A stretch of DNA of 45,485 nt from positions 1 through 45,485 of the forward strand of contig JAZQHR010000083.1 in assembly GCA_045540695.1 (NCBI GenBank), read 5' to 3'. Positions within the stretch are counted from its first letter, which is position 1, and the number at the start of each line of letters is the position of its first letter. The position numbers and the translations under genes are program-made. Shown piece after piece: positions 25,451 through 34,093 of this stretch. The notes beneath the pieces are model-generated. The model was given only the letters and a program-made list of their open reading frames with translations, did no database searches and had not been told where the DNA came from. The DNA is from JAZQHR01 sp045540695. GTDB lineage: Bacteria > Bacillota > Clostridia > UMGS1810.

Positions 25451-26344
25451 CTAATTGGTAATAAACTTGATAGCCTTATTAAGGTTTTCAACCTTTATTA
25501 TTTCCTCGCCGTATGCATACTCGCCATCTAAGGTCCAGTTAATATTTTCATCTGTTTCAATGATAATATTTTTTGCACTTGTAAATGTTATCATTTTAGT
25601 GTTATATTTTTTTGAACCCAATGAAATAACGATTTCGTTAAGCTCAAAGAGGTCTTTAGGCAATCTTATAAGCAAAAGTTCAAATAAACCATCGCTAAAA
25701 TCTACCAATTTAGGGTCAAGGTTAATAACTCCACCTAAGGAAGTCGAATTACAAATTGCACCGAAAATAAAATCGTCCTCAATTAATGTACCATCTGCAT
25801 CAAAACGAAGATGGTAGCTTTTTAAATTTGCTATATCTTTAACTCCCTCAAGTGCATAAGCCAGATACCCTAGTGAATTTTTGAGATTTTGAGGTGTTTT
25901 ATACGAAATCTCAGTAAACGCACCAAATGAAGCTACATAGGAGAAATTTCTACCGTTAAAAGAACCGATGTCAATTTGTTGAGCATTTCCGTCCATGATA
26001 TCACTTGCGGCCTTTAAAATATTTTTAGATAATTTTAAGCTGTTTGCAAAATCATTTGTGCTTCCTGATGGAATATATCCAATCTCCACATCCACACCCG
26101 ACTTTATTACGCCAGCAACAACCTCATTAAAGGTACCATCTCCTCCTATCGCGACAATCAAATCAAAATTTTTTGCGTTTTGTTTTGTATACTCCTTGGC
26201 ATCGCCCTTAGCTTCTGTCAAATACACTGTATTATTGTATCCGTGCTTTCCAAATAATACTAAAATATCAGTTAAAAATTTATTTGCCTTTTTTGTGCCT
26301 GCACAAGGATTCATTATAAGTAAAAGTTTTTTTTCTTTTTTCAA
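25451..26344 (-). CDS. Diacylglycerol kinase-family lipid kinase (DagK/YegS-like)
   Basis: A 297-residue protein with the diacylglycerol kinase catalytic fold: LLLIMNPCAGTKKA at the start, IVAIGGDGTFNEVVAG as the nucleotide motif, and GYIPSGSTNDFANSL as the following glycine-rich segment. Relatives phosphorylate diacylglycerol or similar lipids at the membrane and recycle lipid during envelope polymer synthesis. I use the TTG at 26344 because the first ATG (residue 11) would delete the first conserved beta strand. The ribosome site is weak. A hairpin without a T-run lies upstream at 26423-26441. Confidence 0.9.
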   Translation of the reverse strand: MKKEKKLLLIMNPCAGTKKANKFLTDILVLFGKHGYNNTVYLTEAKGDAKEYTKQNAKNFDLIVAIGGDGTFNEVVAGVIKSGVDVEIGYIPSGSTNDFANSLKLSKNILKAASDIMDGNAQQIDIGSFNGRNFSYVASFGAFTEISYKTPQNLKNSLGYLAYALEGVKDIANLKSYHLRFDADGTLIEDDFIFGAICNSTSLGGVINLDPKLVDFSDGLFELLLIRLPKDLFELNEIVISLGSKKYNTKMITFTSAKNIIIETDENINWTLDGEYAYGEEIIKVENLNKAIKFITN

Positions 26345-26422
26345 ATTTATTCACTTCGCTTTTCATTTAAAATGACATTTCCATATTTAAGAACTATGTA
26401 ATGCTAAATCGCTTTTATATAT

Positions 26423-26441
26423 TTCCCCCCGTAAAGGGGAA
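26423..26441. other. Small GC-rich hairpin between hydG and lipid kinase gene
   Basis: TTCCCC pairs with GGGGAA across a short loop. No T-run follows on either strand, so it is not a clear terminator for hydG. I see no better terminator in this 160-base gap. Confidence 0.3.
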
Positions 26442-26504
26442 GAGGTTTCACATTTTAATATTATTCGACACCCTATATATAAACTATATAAAGAATATAC
26501 TATT

Positions 26505-27923
26505 TTAAAATCTGAAATCCCTTTTTCCGTGTTCGATATTTGCTATATAATCAGTTGCGATATCTCTTACTTTATCTTTTGGAATGTTTTTAAGCTCTGC
26601 TTCTATAAGCTTATCACCGATAACACGTGTTTCTTCCGATGCGTAATCCATCAAAAATTCCTTTAGTGTCATAAGTGCATTTGGGTGGCAACAATTTTGT
26701 ATTTGTCCTGTTTTGCAAAGGCTCATAAATCTGTCACCTGTTCTGCCTTCTCTATAACAAGCTGTACAGAAGCTAGGAATATAGCCAAGCTCCATAAGCC
26801 ATCTTACTACTTCGTCAAGCGTACGTTTATCACTTACTTCAAACTGTTCTGATGTTTCATCCTCAGGCTCTGGCTCGCAGTAACCGCCTACGCTTGTTCT
26901 TGACGCACCGCTTATCTGCGACACGCCAAGCGGTAACACTCTTTCACGGCAGGCTTTTGATTCACGGGTTGAGATAATCATACCTGTGTATGGCACGGCA
27001 AGACGGATAATAGCACATATCTTTGCAAATGTATCATCATCTATACCGCCGTCAAACTCATCAGGGTCGATATCGTCTGCACGTTTTACTCGTGGCACGC
27101 TAATAGTATGCGGACCAACTCCAAATGCTGCTTCAAGGTGTTCTGCATGCATTATAAGTGCGGCAAGCTCATATTTATATAGCTCAAGACCGAATAATAC
27201 GCCAAGACCAACGTCGTCTATACCGCCTTCCATAGCTCTGTCCATAGCCTCGGTATGATATGCATAATCATGCTTTGGACCTGTAGGGTGAAGACGTTCG
27301 TAGCTTTCCTTATGGTATGTTTCCTGAAAAAGTATATATGTGCCGATTTCTGCCTCTTTAAGTTTACGGTAATTTTCTACAGTTGTAGCGGCGATATTTA
27401 CGTTCACACGTCTTATAGCGCCGTTTTTATGTTTAATAGAATAAATAGTCTTTATACTCTCTAATATATACTCAATAGGGTTATTTACAGGGTCCTCGCC
27501 TGCCTCAATTGCAAGGCGCTTATGTCCCATATCCTGAAGTGCTATAACCTCTTTTTTGATTTCTTCCTGTGTAAGCTTTTTACGAGCGATGTTTTTATTT
27601 TTTAGGTGATACGGACAGTAAAGGCAACCGTTTACGCAGTAGTTTGATAGATACAGCGGTGCAAACAGCACTATTCGATTGCCGTAAAACTGCTTTTTAA
27701 GCTTTTCGGCAGATGCGTACATATCGTCTATCATTTCTTTATCATCGCACGCTAGAAGCACTGATGCTTCGCGGTGAGTAAGTCCTTTACCGTTTTTTGC
27801 TTTTTCAAGGATTTCCTTTATAAGTGTTAGGTTATTTTTATTTTCTTCTGCATACGCAAGGGTGTCAAGCACCTCTTCGTGACAAATAAATTCTTCTGCT
27901 TTGTGTGATTTTGGATTATACAT
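26505..27923 (-). CDS. hydG: [FeFe]-hydrogenase maturase HydG (radical SAM)
   Basis: A 472-residue radical-SAM tyrosine lyase that makes the CO and CN ligands of the H-cluster. The radical-SAM cluster motif is C-x3-C-x2-C (Cys96, Cys100, Cys103) in NYCVNGCLYC. The C-terminal region has CTACYREGRTGDRF, the second-cluster signature specific to HydG rather than ThiH. The ATG at 27923 is eight bases after GGGGAGG; another in-frame ATG at 27929 is only two bases from it. The start lies inside the end of hydE, so translation is coupled. The length and motif set fit a complete HydG. Confidence 0.96.
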   Translation of the reverse strand: MYNPKSHKAEEFICHEEVLDTLAYAEENKNNLTLIKEILEKAKNGKGLTHREASVLLACDDKEMIDDMYASAEKLKKQFYGNRIVLFAPLYLSNYCVNGCLYCPYHLKNKNIARKKLTQEEIKKEVIALQDMGHKRLAIEAGEDPVNNPIEYILESIKTIYSIKHKNGAIRRVNVNIAATTVENYRKLKEAEIGTYILFQETYHKESYERLHPTGPKHDYAYHTEAMDRAMEGGIDDVGLGVLFGLELYKYELAALIMHAEHLEAAFGVGPHTISVPRVKRADDIDPDEFDGGIDDDTFAKICAIIRLAVPYTGMIISTRESKACRERVLPLGVSQISGASRTSVGGYCEPEPEDETSEQFEVSDKRTLDEVVRWLMELGYIPSFCTACYREGRTGDRFMSLCKTGQIQNCCHPNALMTLKEFLMDYASEETRVIGDKLIEAELKNIPKDKVRDIATDYIANIEHGKRDFRF

Positions 27924-28989
27924 TTTCATTTCCTCCCCTGTTATAATCTCCTCTGTCTGTGACAATCTCGTGGCCTGTTTTAGCTATCTGCTTTTTTAAG
28001 CTTTCAAGGTTTTCGGCAGATTCAAGCCCTGTTGCAAGCTTATTGTCATAGAGGTTATATAGTTTTTTTGTATTGTTTGGTGAAAGGTTTGGCATTATAA
28101 CGTTTGCGCCCATTTTAATACCCATTTCACGTCCGCAATTTTTTATTGTACCAAGTGCCGTTGTGGCAGGTATCAGTGCTTTTGGAAGAAGCAGGCGTGT
28201 AAGTCCCACCATCAAAAGCGTTTTTTCAAGGCTACCTGATTTTTTATCCTTAAACGGCGTATCTTTATGCGTTATATACGGACCTATGCCAACCATTTCG
28301 GGATTTAATTCTTTTATAAAAATCATATCTTTTGCAAGGTGTCTGCTTGTCTGATATGGTGAGCCAACCATAAAACCGCATCCCGTTTGAAATCCGATAT
28401 CTTTCAAGTTGAAAAGGCAATTTTTCCGATATTCAAGGCTCATAGAATGTGGGTGAAGTTTATTATAATGCTCATTATCAGCAGTTTCGTGTCGAAGAAG
28501 GTATCTGTCTGCCCCTGCATCAAAAAACATCTGATACACTTCCCTTTCGCGTTCGCCAACTGATAGTGTGACTGCACATTCGGGATAAAGTTTTTTTATC
28601 TCACGAACGATATCTGCAAGGTAAGTATCTGCAAAGTCATTATCCTCACCGCCCTGCATTACAAATGTGCGAAAGCCAAGCTCGTAACCCATTTTGCACC
28701 TTTCGAGTATTTCCTCTTTCGAAAGGCGGTAGCGGGATATATTTTCATTGGCACACCTTATACCACAATAAAGGCAATTATTCTTACAATAATTTGATAT
28801 TTCTATAAGACCGCGAATGTAAATCTTATTACCGTAATTTGATATTTTAACCTTTTCGGCTTTTTTGCCAAGGTATGCTATATCGTCGTTGTCAGCATTT
28901 TCAATAATATATTCAAATTCTTCAAGCGTCAGATTTTGAGTTTGTTCCAAAGTGTCAATGAGCTTTCTTACATTTTCTGTTACGCTCAT
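27916..28989 (-). CDS. hydE: [FeFe]-hydrogenase maturase HydE (radical SAM)
   Basis: A 357-residue radical-SAM enzyme that acts on the iron-cysteine complex delivered by HydG during assembly of the 2Fe subcluster. The cluster motif is C-x3-C-x2-C (Cys68, Cys72, Cys75) in NYCKNNCLYCG. FVMQGGEDNDF, LLRHETADNEHYNKLHP and the GCGFMVGSPYQT segment are HydE landmarks. GAGGTGAT precedes the start. It lies 13 bases after the TM1266-family gene and overlaps hydG by eight bases. Confidence 0.96.
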   Translation of the reverse strand: MSVTENVRKLIDTLEQTQNLTLEEFEYIIENADNDDIAYLGKKAEKVKISNYGNKIYIRGLIEISNYCKNNCLYCGIRCANENISRYRLSKEEILERCKMGYELGFRTFVMQGGEDNDFADTYLADIVREIKKLYPECAVTLSVGEREREVYQMFFDAGADRYLLRHETADNEHYNKLHPHSMSLEYRKNCLFNLKDIGFQTGCGFMVGSPYQTSRHLAKDMIFIKELNPEMVGIGPYITHKDTPFKDKKSGSLEKTLLMVGLTRLLLPKALIPATTALGTIKNCGREMGIKMGANVIMPNLSPNNTKKLYNLYDNKLATGLESAENLESLKKQIAKTGHEIVTDRGDYNRGGNENV

Positions 28990-29002
28990 ACCATCACCTC
29001 AA

Positions 29003-29254
29003 TTACTCATCTTTTATTTTTGTATAAATAGTTTTTGTAGAAACTCCGTCAAGGTTTCCTATCTTGCCTGACAATGCACTGATAACGTCATCAGGTGCAT
29101 CCAGTGCGATACTTATTATAGATATATTTCGGCTTTTTTCGGGCACACCCATTCTGCCGAGAATATATGTACCGTACTCGTGAAGCAAGGCATTTAATTT
29201 TTCCACCGAGTCCATATTTTCTACTATTACTCCGATAAGTGCTACTCTGTTCAT
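29003..29254 (-). CDS. TM1266-family hydrogenase-associated regulator
   Basis: An 83-residue protein of the TM1266 family, often annotated iron-only hydrogenase system regulator. The fold is ACT/NikR-C-like: VALIGVIVEN, a helix with LNALLHEYGTYILGRMGVP, ISIISIALDAP, a second helix, and GVSTKTIYTKI. It has no DNA-binding domain of its own. The family almost always accompanies hydE/hydG, but its biochemical role is not settled. GGAGGTAAAAT precedes the start. It is the first gene of the hydE-hydG operon. Confidence 0.93.
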   Translation of the reverse strand: MNRVALIGVIVENMDSVEKLNALLHEYGTYILGRMGVPEKSRNISIISIALDAPDDVISALSGKIGNLDGVSTKTIYTKIKDE

Positions 29255-29273
29255 ATTTTACCTCCAAAAATGC

Positions 29274-29304
29274 AAAAAAGGTTACGCCGAGTCGACGCAA
29301 CCTT
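29274..29304 (-). terminator. Terminator/attenuator just before the TM1266-hydE-hydG genes
   Basis: AAGGTTGCG pairs with CGTAACCTT, followed by TTTTTTGC on the minus strand, about 15 bases before the GGAGG ribosome site. It may end the upstream ABC/HAD transcript, or attenuate the hydrogenase-maturase transcript, which also crosses it. Confidence 0.75.
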
Positions 29305-29366
29305 ATAAAGTCACTTTAAAAACTTCAATCTTCCATATCAGAATTCTCTTTTACGTCAGACTTCTA
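29290..29366 (-). promoter_or_regulatory. Possible antiterminator leader of hydrogenase-maturase operon
   Basis: In the minus-strand transcript, AGTCTGACG (29362-29354) near the predicted 5' end is complementary, with one bulged base, to CGTCGACT (29297-29290) in the terminator loop and stem. A TAAAG-TGA-CTTTA hairpin lies between them. The two pairings compete, which is the layout of a riboswitch or attenuator. I recognise no known aptamer consensus in it. Confidence 0.4.
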
Positions 29367-29371
29367 TTTAT

Positions 29372-29400
29372 ATTTTACAATTTATATATTTATTTGTCAA
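29372..29400 (-). promoter_or_regulatory. Promoter of the TM1266-hydE-hydG operon
   Basis: TTGACA (29395-29400) and TAAAAT (29372-29377) on the minus strand, with a 17-base spacer. The start near 29366 gives a leader of about 112 bases. Confidence 0.8.
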
Positions 29401-29405
29401 TAGAA

Positions 29406-30185
29406 TTATATACCTTTTACAATATCCCCTACGCCGTTTAAAACGTATTTTGGTCTGTACGGAAAATCTGAAAGCATACTCTCTGTAGTTACACCGCTAA
29501 GCACGAGCACTGTATCAACGGCAGTTTCGATACCTGCTACGATATCGGTATCCATTCTGTCGCCGACTATTGCAGTTTCGTAGCTATGACAACCAAGTGT
29601 CTTCATAGCGTGACGAAGCATAAGTGGGTTTGGTTTACCTACGAAATACGCCTTCTTGCCTGTTGCAATCTCGATAGGTGCAATAAGTGCACCTGTTGCA
29701 TGCATTATTCCAGCCTCTGTTGGTCCTGTGATATCAGGGTTTGTACCGATAAGCTTTGCACCCTTATTTACAAGTGCGATAGCTTTTTCGATTTTTTCAA
29801 AGTTGTATGTACGTGTTTCACCTACTACAACATAGTCAGGGTTTACGTCATTCATACATATTCCTTTATCATAAAGAGCATTTAAAAGTCCTGCTTCACC
29901 TATTACATACGCACTTCCGCCAGGGCACTGGTTCGACAAAAACTCTGCAGTGGCAAGTGCACTTGTGTAAAAATGCTTTGTTGGAACGTCAAGTCCCATT
30001 CTCTTTAGCTTTTGACTAAGCTCAACTGGTGTACGTTCTGAACTGTTTGTAAGGAAAACAAAATTTCCTTTTTCTTCAAGTAACCATGTTACAAACGGAA
30101 TAACACCATCTAAAAGATTATTTCCGTGGTATATAACACCGTCCATATCGCATATAAAACCTTTTTTTGCTCTTAAATTCTCCAT
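29406..30185 (-). CDS. HAD-IIA family phosphatase (NagD/UmpH-like)
   Basis: A 259-residue HAD-superfamily hydrolase with a C2-type cap. Motif I is CDMDGVIYHG (Asp13, Asp15), motif II FLTNSSERTP, motif III the Lys in VGKPNPLML, and motif IV VGDRMDTDI. Relatives dephosphorylate nucleotide or sugar phosphates such as UMP or 4-nitrophenyl phosphate; the true substrate varies. AAGGAGATAACT precedes the start. It lies 26 bases after the ABC ATPase gene and is probably its last operon partner. The hairpin at 29274-29304 lies about 100 bases downstream. Confidence 0.92.
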   Translation of the reverse strand: MENLRAKKGFICDMDGVIYHGNNLLDGVIPFVTWLLEEKGNFVFLTNSSERTPVELSQKLKRMGLDVPTKHFYTSALATAEFLSNQCPGGSAYVIGEAGLLNALYDKGICMNDVNPDYVVVGETRTYNFEKIEKAIALVNKGAKLIGTNPDITGPTEAGIMHATGALIAPIEIATGKKAYFVGKPNPLMLRHAMKTLGCHSYETAIVGDRMDTDIVAGIETAVDTVLVLSGVTTESMLSDFPYRPKYVLNGVGDIVKGI

Positions 30186-30211
30186 AGTTATCTCCTTTGT
30201 CGTCTATCTGC

Positions 30212-30949
30212 CTACAGAACCTTATTTAAAAATTCTATTGTTCTTGGGTTTTTAGGATTAGAGAACACTTCCTCAGGTGTTCCTTCTTCCATTATAACAC
30301 CTTCGTCAATAAAAATCAATCGGTCTGCCACTTCTCGTGCAAATCCCATTTCATGAGTAACTACAACCATTGTCATACCCTGATTTGCAAGCTCTTTCAT
30401 AACGGCTAATACCTCGCCTACCATTTCAGGGTCAAGTGCACTTGTCGGTTCATCAAAAAGCATAACGTCAGGGTTCATAGCAAGTGCTCTGGCGATTGCT
30501 ACCCTCTGCTTTTGTCCACCTGACAACTGATGCGGATAACTATCAGCTTTATCAGATAGTCCTACTCTGTCTAACAGCTCTCTGGCACTTTTCTCTGCTT
30601 CTTCTTTTGATTTAAGCTTAAGATCAACCGGTGCAAGCATAAGGTTTCTAAGCACAGTCATATTTGCAAAAAGGTTAAAGTGCTGAAATACCATACCTAT
30701 ATTTTGTCTGACTTTATTTATATTTATCTTTTTATCGTCAATATGGTATCCGTCAACAACAACCTCGCCGCTTGTAATAGATTCAAGGCGGTTAAGACAT
30801 CTCAAAAAGGTTGATTTGCCTGAGCCTGAAGGACCTATTACACAGACAACCTCGCCTTCTTTAATATCTATATTTATTCCCTTTAACACCTGATTGTCTT
30901 TAAAGCTTTTCTTAAGTTCTGACACGTGAATTTTTATATTATCTGCCAC
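30212..30949 (-). CDS. Polar amino-acid ABC transporter ATP-binding protein
   Basis: A 245-residue GlnQ/HisP-type ATPase. Walker A is GPSGSGKST (about 38-46), the Q-loop is MVFQHFNLF, the signature LSGGQKQRVAIARAL, Walker B MLFDEPTSALDP, and the switch His in VVVTHEMGFA. It energises uptake through the adjacent permease. The GTG at 30949 lies eight bases after GAGGAGG and overlaps the end of the permease gene by 11 bases; this fits the family N-terminus better than an upstream ATG. Confidence 0.95.
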   Translation of the reverse strand: MADNIKIHVSELKKSFKDNQVLKGINIDIKEGEVVCVIGPSGSGKSTFLRCLNRLESITSGEVVVDGYHIDDKKININKVRQNIGMVFQHFNLFANMTVLRNLMLAPVDLKLKSKEEAEKSARELLDRVGLSDKADSYPHQLSGGQKQRVAIARALAMNPDVMLFDEPTSALDPEMVGEVLAVMKELANQGMTMVVVTHEMGFAREVADRLIFIDEGVIMEEGTPEEVFSNPKNPRTIEFLNKVL

Positions 30950-31607
30950 GGTTAAGCCTCCTCTCAAGTGCATTTGCCACCTGCTGAAGTGCAAGTATTA
31001 CTACAAGGTACATTACCGCAACTATTGCCCATGTTTCAAACGATTTAAATGTAATGGCGATAACGTTCTGAGCTTTATTTACAAGCTCAGGGAAACCTAT
31101 AACCGAAAGAATAGATGTATCCTTTAGTGTAATGATAAACTGGTTTACGATACTTGGAATCATATTTTTTATAGCCTGAGGAAGCACTACTCTAAACATA
31201 GATCTCCAATATGTTAGACCAAGGCTTCGTGCAGCTTCCATCTGTCCCGGGTCTATAGCCTGTATTCCCGCACGAATTATCTCAGACATATACGCACCGC
31301 AGTTTAAAGCAAGACATATAGTACCTGCCTGAAGCGAAGTAAGCGTCTGACGTATTCCAAAGATATTTTTTAGTCCGTATGGCACACCATAAAACACAAA
31401 AAATGCCAAAACTATCATAGGTACGCCTCTTATGATATTTACGTACACCTTGGAGATTATATTACAAAGCTTATTATCAACTACACTTGATAGTCCAAAA
31501 ATTATTCCAAGGATACAGCCAAAAAACAAACCCAACAGTGCTAAAAGAAGAGTTTGTCCCATTGCAGCAAGAAGCAACTGACCATACGTGTTTATAATCT
31601 GGGTCAT
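30939..31607 (-). CDS. Polar amino-acid ABC transporter permease
   Basis: A 222-residue inner-membrane permease of the His/Glu/Gln/Arg type with about five helices. The cytoplasmic EAA loop reads EAARSLGLTYWRSMFRVVLPQAIKNMIPS, which contacts the ATPase. It probably works as a homodimer because only one permease gene is present. AGGAGG lies ten bases before the ATG at 31607; a TTG three codons earlier is too close to it. Confidence 0.94.
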   Translation of the reverse strand: MTQIINTYGQLLLAAMGQTLLLALLGLFFGCILGIIFGLSSVVDNKLCNIISKVYVNIIRGVPMIVLAFFVFYGVPYGLKNIFGIRQTLTSLQAGTICLALNCGAYMSEIIRAGIQAIDPGQMEAARSLGLTYWRSMFRVVLPQAIKNMIPSIVNQFIITLKDTSILSVIGFPELVNKAQNVIAITFKSFETWAIVAVMYLVVILALQQVANALERRLNRGR

Positions 31608-31673
31608 AAACAGCAATCCTCCTAAATGTTTTTTTGTGCAAGTTAAAACACTTGTGTTTTATCCTTACACACT

Positions 31674-31703
31674 GCAAGGACATCGGAAAATGCCGATGCC
31701 CTT
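31674..31703 (-). other. Intercistronic hairpin between binding-protein and permease genes
   Basis: AAGG-CATCGG pairs with CCGATG-CCTT with one mismatch in each arm. No T-run follows on the minus strand. Such hairpins often protect the upstream mRNA and give more binding protein than permease. Confidence 0.6.
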
Positions 31704-31734
31704 ACAAATATAAATTAATTTAATTTATCAATTA

Positions 31735-32502
31735 TTAACCAAGATATTTTGCAATAATTTCGTCGTATTTACCGTTTTCTCTTATATTTTTAAGGCCGGC
31801 ATTGAATAGGTCGATAAGTTCCTGATTTTTTGCATCAAATATAGCAAAACCATACTGTGCAGGTTCATTTTCAGTACCTTCTACAAATTTCATTTGAAGT
31901 TCGCCTGTTTTGATGTTATATTTTAAAATCGGTGTATCATCGAAGCATGCTACAACCTGACCGCCAAGTACTGCCTGATACATATCAGGAGATGTTGGGA
32001 ATGTTACAACTTCAAAGCCATACTTATCTTTGATGCTTTCTGCATACTGGTTACTCATAGTACCATTTTTAACAGCAACCTTTTTACCTTTTAGGTCATC
32101 AAAGCCTTTGATGTCAGAATCTTTTGCAACTGCCATACCCTGAGTAGCATCGTAGTAGCCTTCAGAGAATATCCAGCCGTTTTCTTTTCTCTCATCAGTG
32201 ATAGAAGCACCTGCAATCATACCATCAGCCTGACCTGCCTGACATGCTGCGATAGCTGCATCCCAGCCAATGTACTGTAAATCATAAGTAAATCCCTGAT
32301 CCTCAGCAACAGCTTTTAGTATATCCATATCGATACCTACTATATTTCCTGCTGCATCCTGAAATTCAAACGGGCTAAAGCCTTTATCAGTAGCAATTAC
32401 AAAATTTTTACCAGCGTCAGCTGTGTTATCAGTTTCATTGCCGCAAGCAGCAAAACTGAAGCATAATACCAACGCAAGCATTAAAGCTAATATTTTTTTC
32501 AT
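31735..32502 (-). CDS. Amino-acid ABC transporter substrate-binding lipoprotein
   Basis: A 255-residue lipoprotein. The signal peptide MKKILALMLALVLCFSFAAC ends in a lipobox with Cys20 as the lipidated residue. The periplasmic-binding-protein-3 domain follows: FVIATDKGFSPFEF, GIDMDILKAVAE, MIAGASITDERK and GFAIFDAKNQ, as in polar amino-acid receptors. The Asp/Arg pair expected to hold the amino acid's alpha groups appears plausible (ITDER), but the exact ligand is not predictable by eye. GGAGG lies nine bases before the ATG at 32502. It is the first gene of the transporter operon. Confidence 0.94.
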   Translation of the reverse strand: MKKILALMLALVLCFSFAACGNETDNTADAGKNFVIATDKGFSPFEFQDAAGNIVGIDMDILKAVAEDQGFTYDLQYIGWDAAIAACQAGQADGMIAGASITDERKENGWIFSEGYYDATQGMAVAKDSDIKGFDDLKGKKVAVKNGTMSNQYAESIKDKYGFEVVTFPTSPDMYQAVLGGQVVACFDDTPILKYNIKTGELQMKFVEGTENEPAQYGFAIFDAKNQELIDLFNAGLKNIRENGKYDEIIAKYLG

Positions 32503-32520
32503 ATTATTATACCTCCGCAT

Positions 32521-32562
32521 AAAAAATTATACTCTTATTTTACTATGAAATAAGAGTATAAT
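32521..32562 (-). terminator. Terminator between S41 protease operon and ABC transporter operon
   Basis: Fifteen perfect pairs, 32526-32540 with 32548-32562, close a seven-base loop, with six T on the minus strand. It ends the S41 operon but lies only 19 bases before the binding-protein start codon. A TATACT in its 5' arm may be the -10 of the transporter promoter. Confidence 0.85.
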
Positions 32563-32618
32563 CAATAAACCAACGTCAAAAAGTACAAAAGTAGAACAAT
32601 GTACAATTTTTATACAAT

Positions 32619-34061
32619 TTACTTTTTGTCACTAAACAATTCAATAGCCTTTGCAAGCTGTCTGTCTATCACTATTTTTTCGTCCTGAAGTGCGTTTTGT
32701 ATAGCAAGCTGAGTGGTTATATCACACACGCCATACGGATAAAGTCCCATAGTATCCTGGAATTTTTTTACTGCAAAATACAAATCTTCGTCATATATTT
32801 TATCAGGAATTCCAACAGAATATCCAAGTGCGTTCATTCGCTGATTTAATGCAAGAACATCGTCGCCCTCATCACCCTGTTTCATAATTCTCTCATATGT
32901 AAATTCACTAAAATATTCATTTCTGAAGATTTCCACTTTATTATCTATCTCGATGTCAGGAGCAATACCCTCGCCATGAACATGATTTTTGTTTGGTGTC
33001 AAGTATTCTGCTAAAGTAAGTCTTATACCTCCGCCAACATTAACTCCAACAACATTTTGCATAGTGCCTTTACCAAATGTATTCACACCGACTATTGTAC
33101 CGGCACCTGTATCCTGAATAGCTCCGGCAAGAGCTTCCGAAGCACTGGCGCTGTATTCATTTACCAAAACTACAAGATTATATTTTGGTTCTTTAAGTTC
33201 AGAATAAAATGTCTGGTCATATTCTTCGCCCTTAAAGTCTATGTACATAATAGGACCCTTTGGTACAAACTCTCCGGCAACAGCTACAAGTGCTTCGAGT
33301 GAGCCTCCCGGATTATTTCTAAGGTCTAAGATAAGGTCCTTAATGCCGTTTTCATCAAAATAATCAAGCTCTTTTCTTACCGCCTCATGAAGATGTTCAT
33401 CAAACTGAGATATAGCAAGATATCCAATATTTCCTTCAAGAATCTGTGAATATGTATTTTCAACTGTTATAATGCTACGTGTCATAGTCACTTCGTAGTA
33501 TATGTCGTCACGAATATATCCAACAACAACATCTGTACCCTCTTCGCCAACGATATACTTCTTTGCTGCTTCAATATACATGCCAACTATACTGTTTCCA
33601 TCAACTGAAGTGATGATATCACCCTGTTTCATTCCTGCCGCTTCTGCTGGTGAATCCTTATATACATTAAGCACCTGCAAACCTTCAGAAAATTCCATAA
33701 TACTAACACCTATACCGCATAGCTCACCGCTTAGATTTTCCATAAATGCATTGTACTCATCAAGTGTATAGTACTCACTGAAATCATCAAGATTTCCAAA
33801 CATTCCTTTAAGTGCAGTATCATATAGTTCGGGGTTTTTTGCAATAATAAGTCTTAAAGCATTACGATACATATCTTCCTTAGTTGCTTCATAAAGCCAG
33901 TTTTCCATTACATAATCGGTAGCAAGATCTATCATTCTGTTTTCAATAATATCTAAATCAAGTTCGGCATTTTCCGTTGTGTCCTCAGCTAGTACTGTCA
34001 CACAGCTAAGCATTAAAACAAAAGCAACCAAAAGTGCGGTAAATTTAATCGATTTTTTCAT
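32619..34061 (-). CDS. S41 C-terminal processing protease with PDZ and PG-binding domains
   Basis: A 480-residue exported CtpA-type protease. An N-terminal signal or anchor (ALLVAFVLMLSCVTVLA) is followed by a helical region, a PDZ domain (about 110-195, with AGMKQGDIITSVDGN), and the S41 core: DLRNNPGGSLEA, the serine in YSASASEALAGAI (about 303-315) and the Lys in TFGKGTMQ (331). A peptidoglycan-binding-1 domain ends it (about 400-475, LNQRMNALGY...VKKFQDTMGL). It should cleave exported or envelope proteins near the wall. The ATG at 34061 is ten bases from AGGAGG; a GTG at 34085 lies upstream of it. Last gene of the ddl-murI-argS operon. Confidence 0.93.
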   Translation of the reverse strand: MKKSIKFTALLVAFVLMLSCVTVLAEDTTENAELDLDIIENRMIDLATDYVMENWLYEATKEDMYRNALRLIIAKNPELYDTALKGMFGNLDDFSEYYTLDEYNAFMENLSGELCGIGVSIMEFSEGLQVLNVYKDSPAEAAGMKQGDIITSVDGNSIVGMYIEAAKKYIVGEEGTDVVVGYIRDDIYYEVTMTRSIITVENTYSQILEGNIGYLAISQFDEHLHEAVRKELDYFDENGIKDLILDLRNNPGGSLEALVAVAGEFVPKGPIMYIDFKGEEYDQTFYSELKEPKYNLVVLVNEYSASASEALAGAIQDTGAGTIVGVNTFGKGTMQNVVGVNVGGGIRLTLAEYLTPNKNHVHGEGIAPDIEIDNKVEIFRNEYFSEFTYERIMKQGDEGDDVLALNQRMNALGYSVGIPDKIYDEDLYFAVKKFQDTMGLYPYGVCDITTQLAIQNALQDEKIVIDRQLAKAIELFSDKK

Positions 34062-34093
34062 TTGTAGTTTACCTCCTAAAGCCACTTGGCTTT

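Noticed and set aside
29003..30185. [FeFe]-hydrogenase catalytic subunit near the maturases
   Set aside because: No large protein with the H-cluster cysteine motifs is present; only maturation genes and the TM1266 protein are seen.
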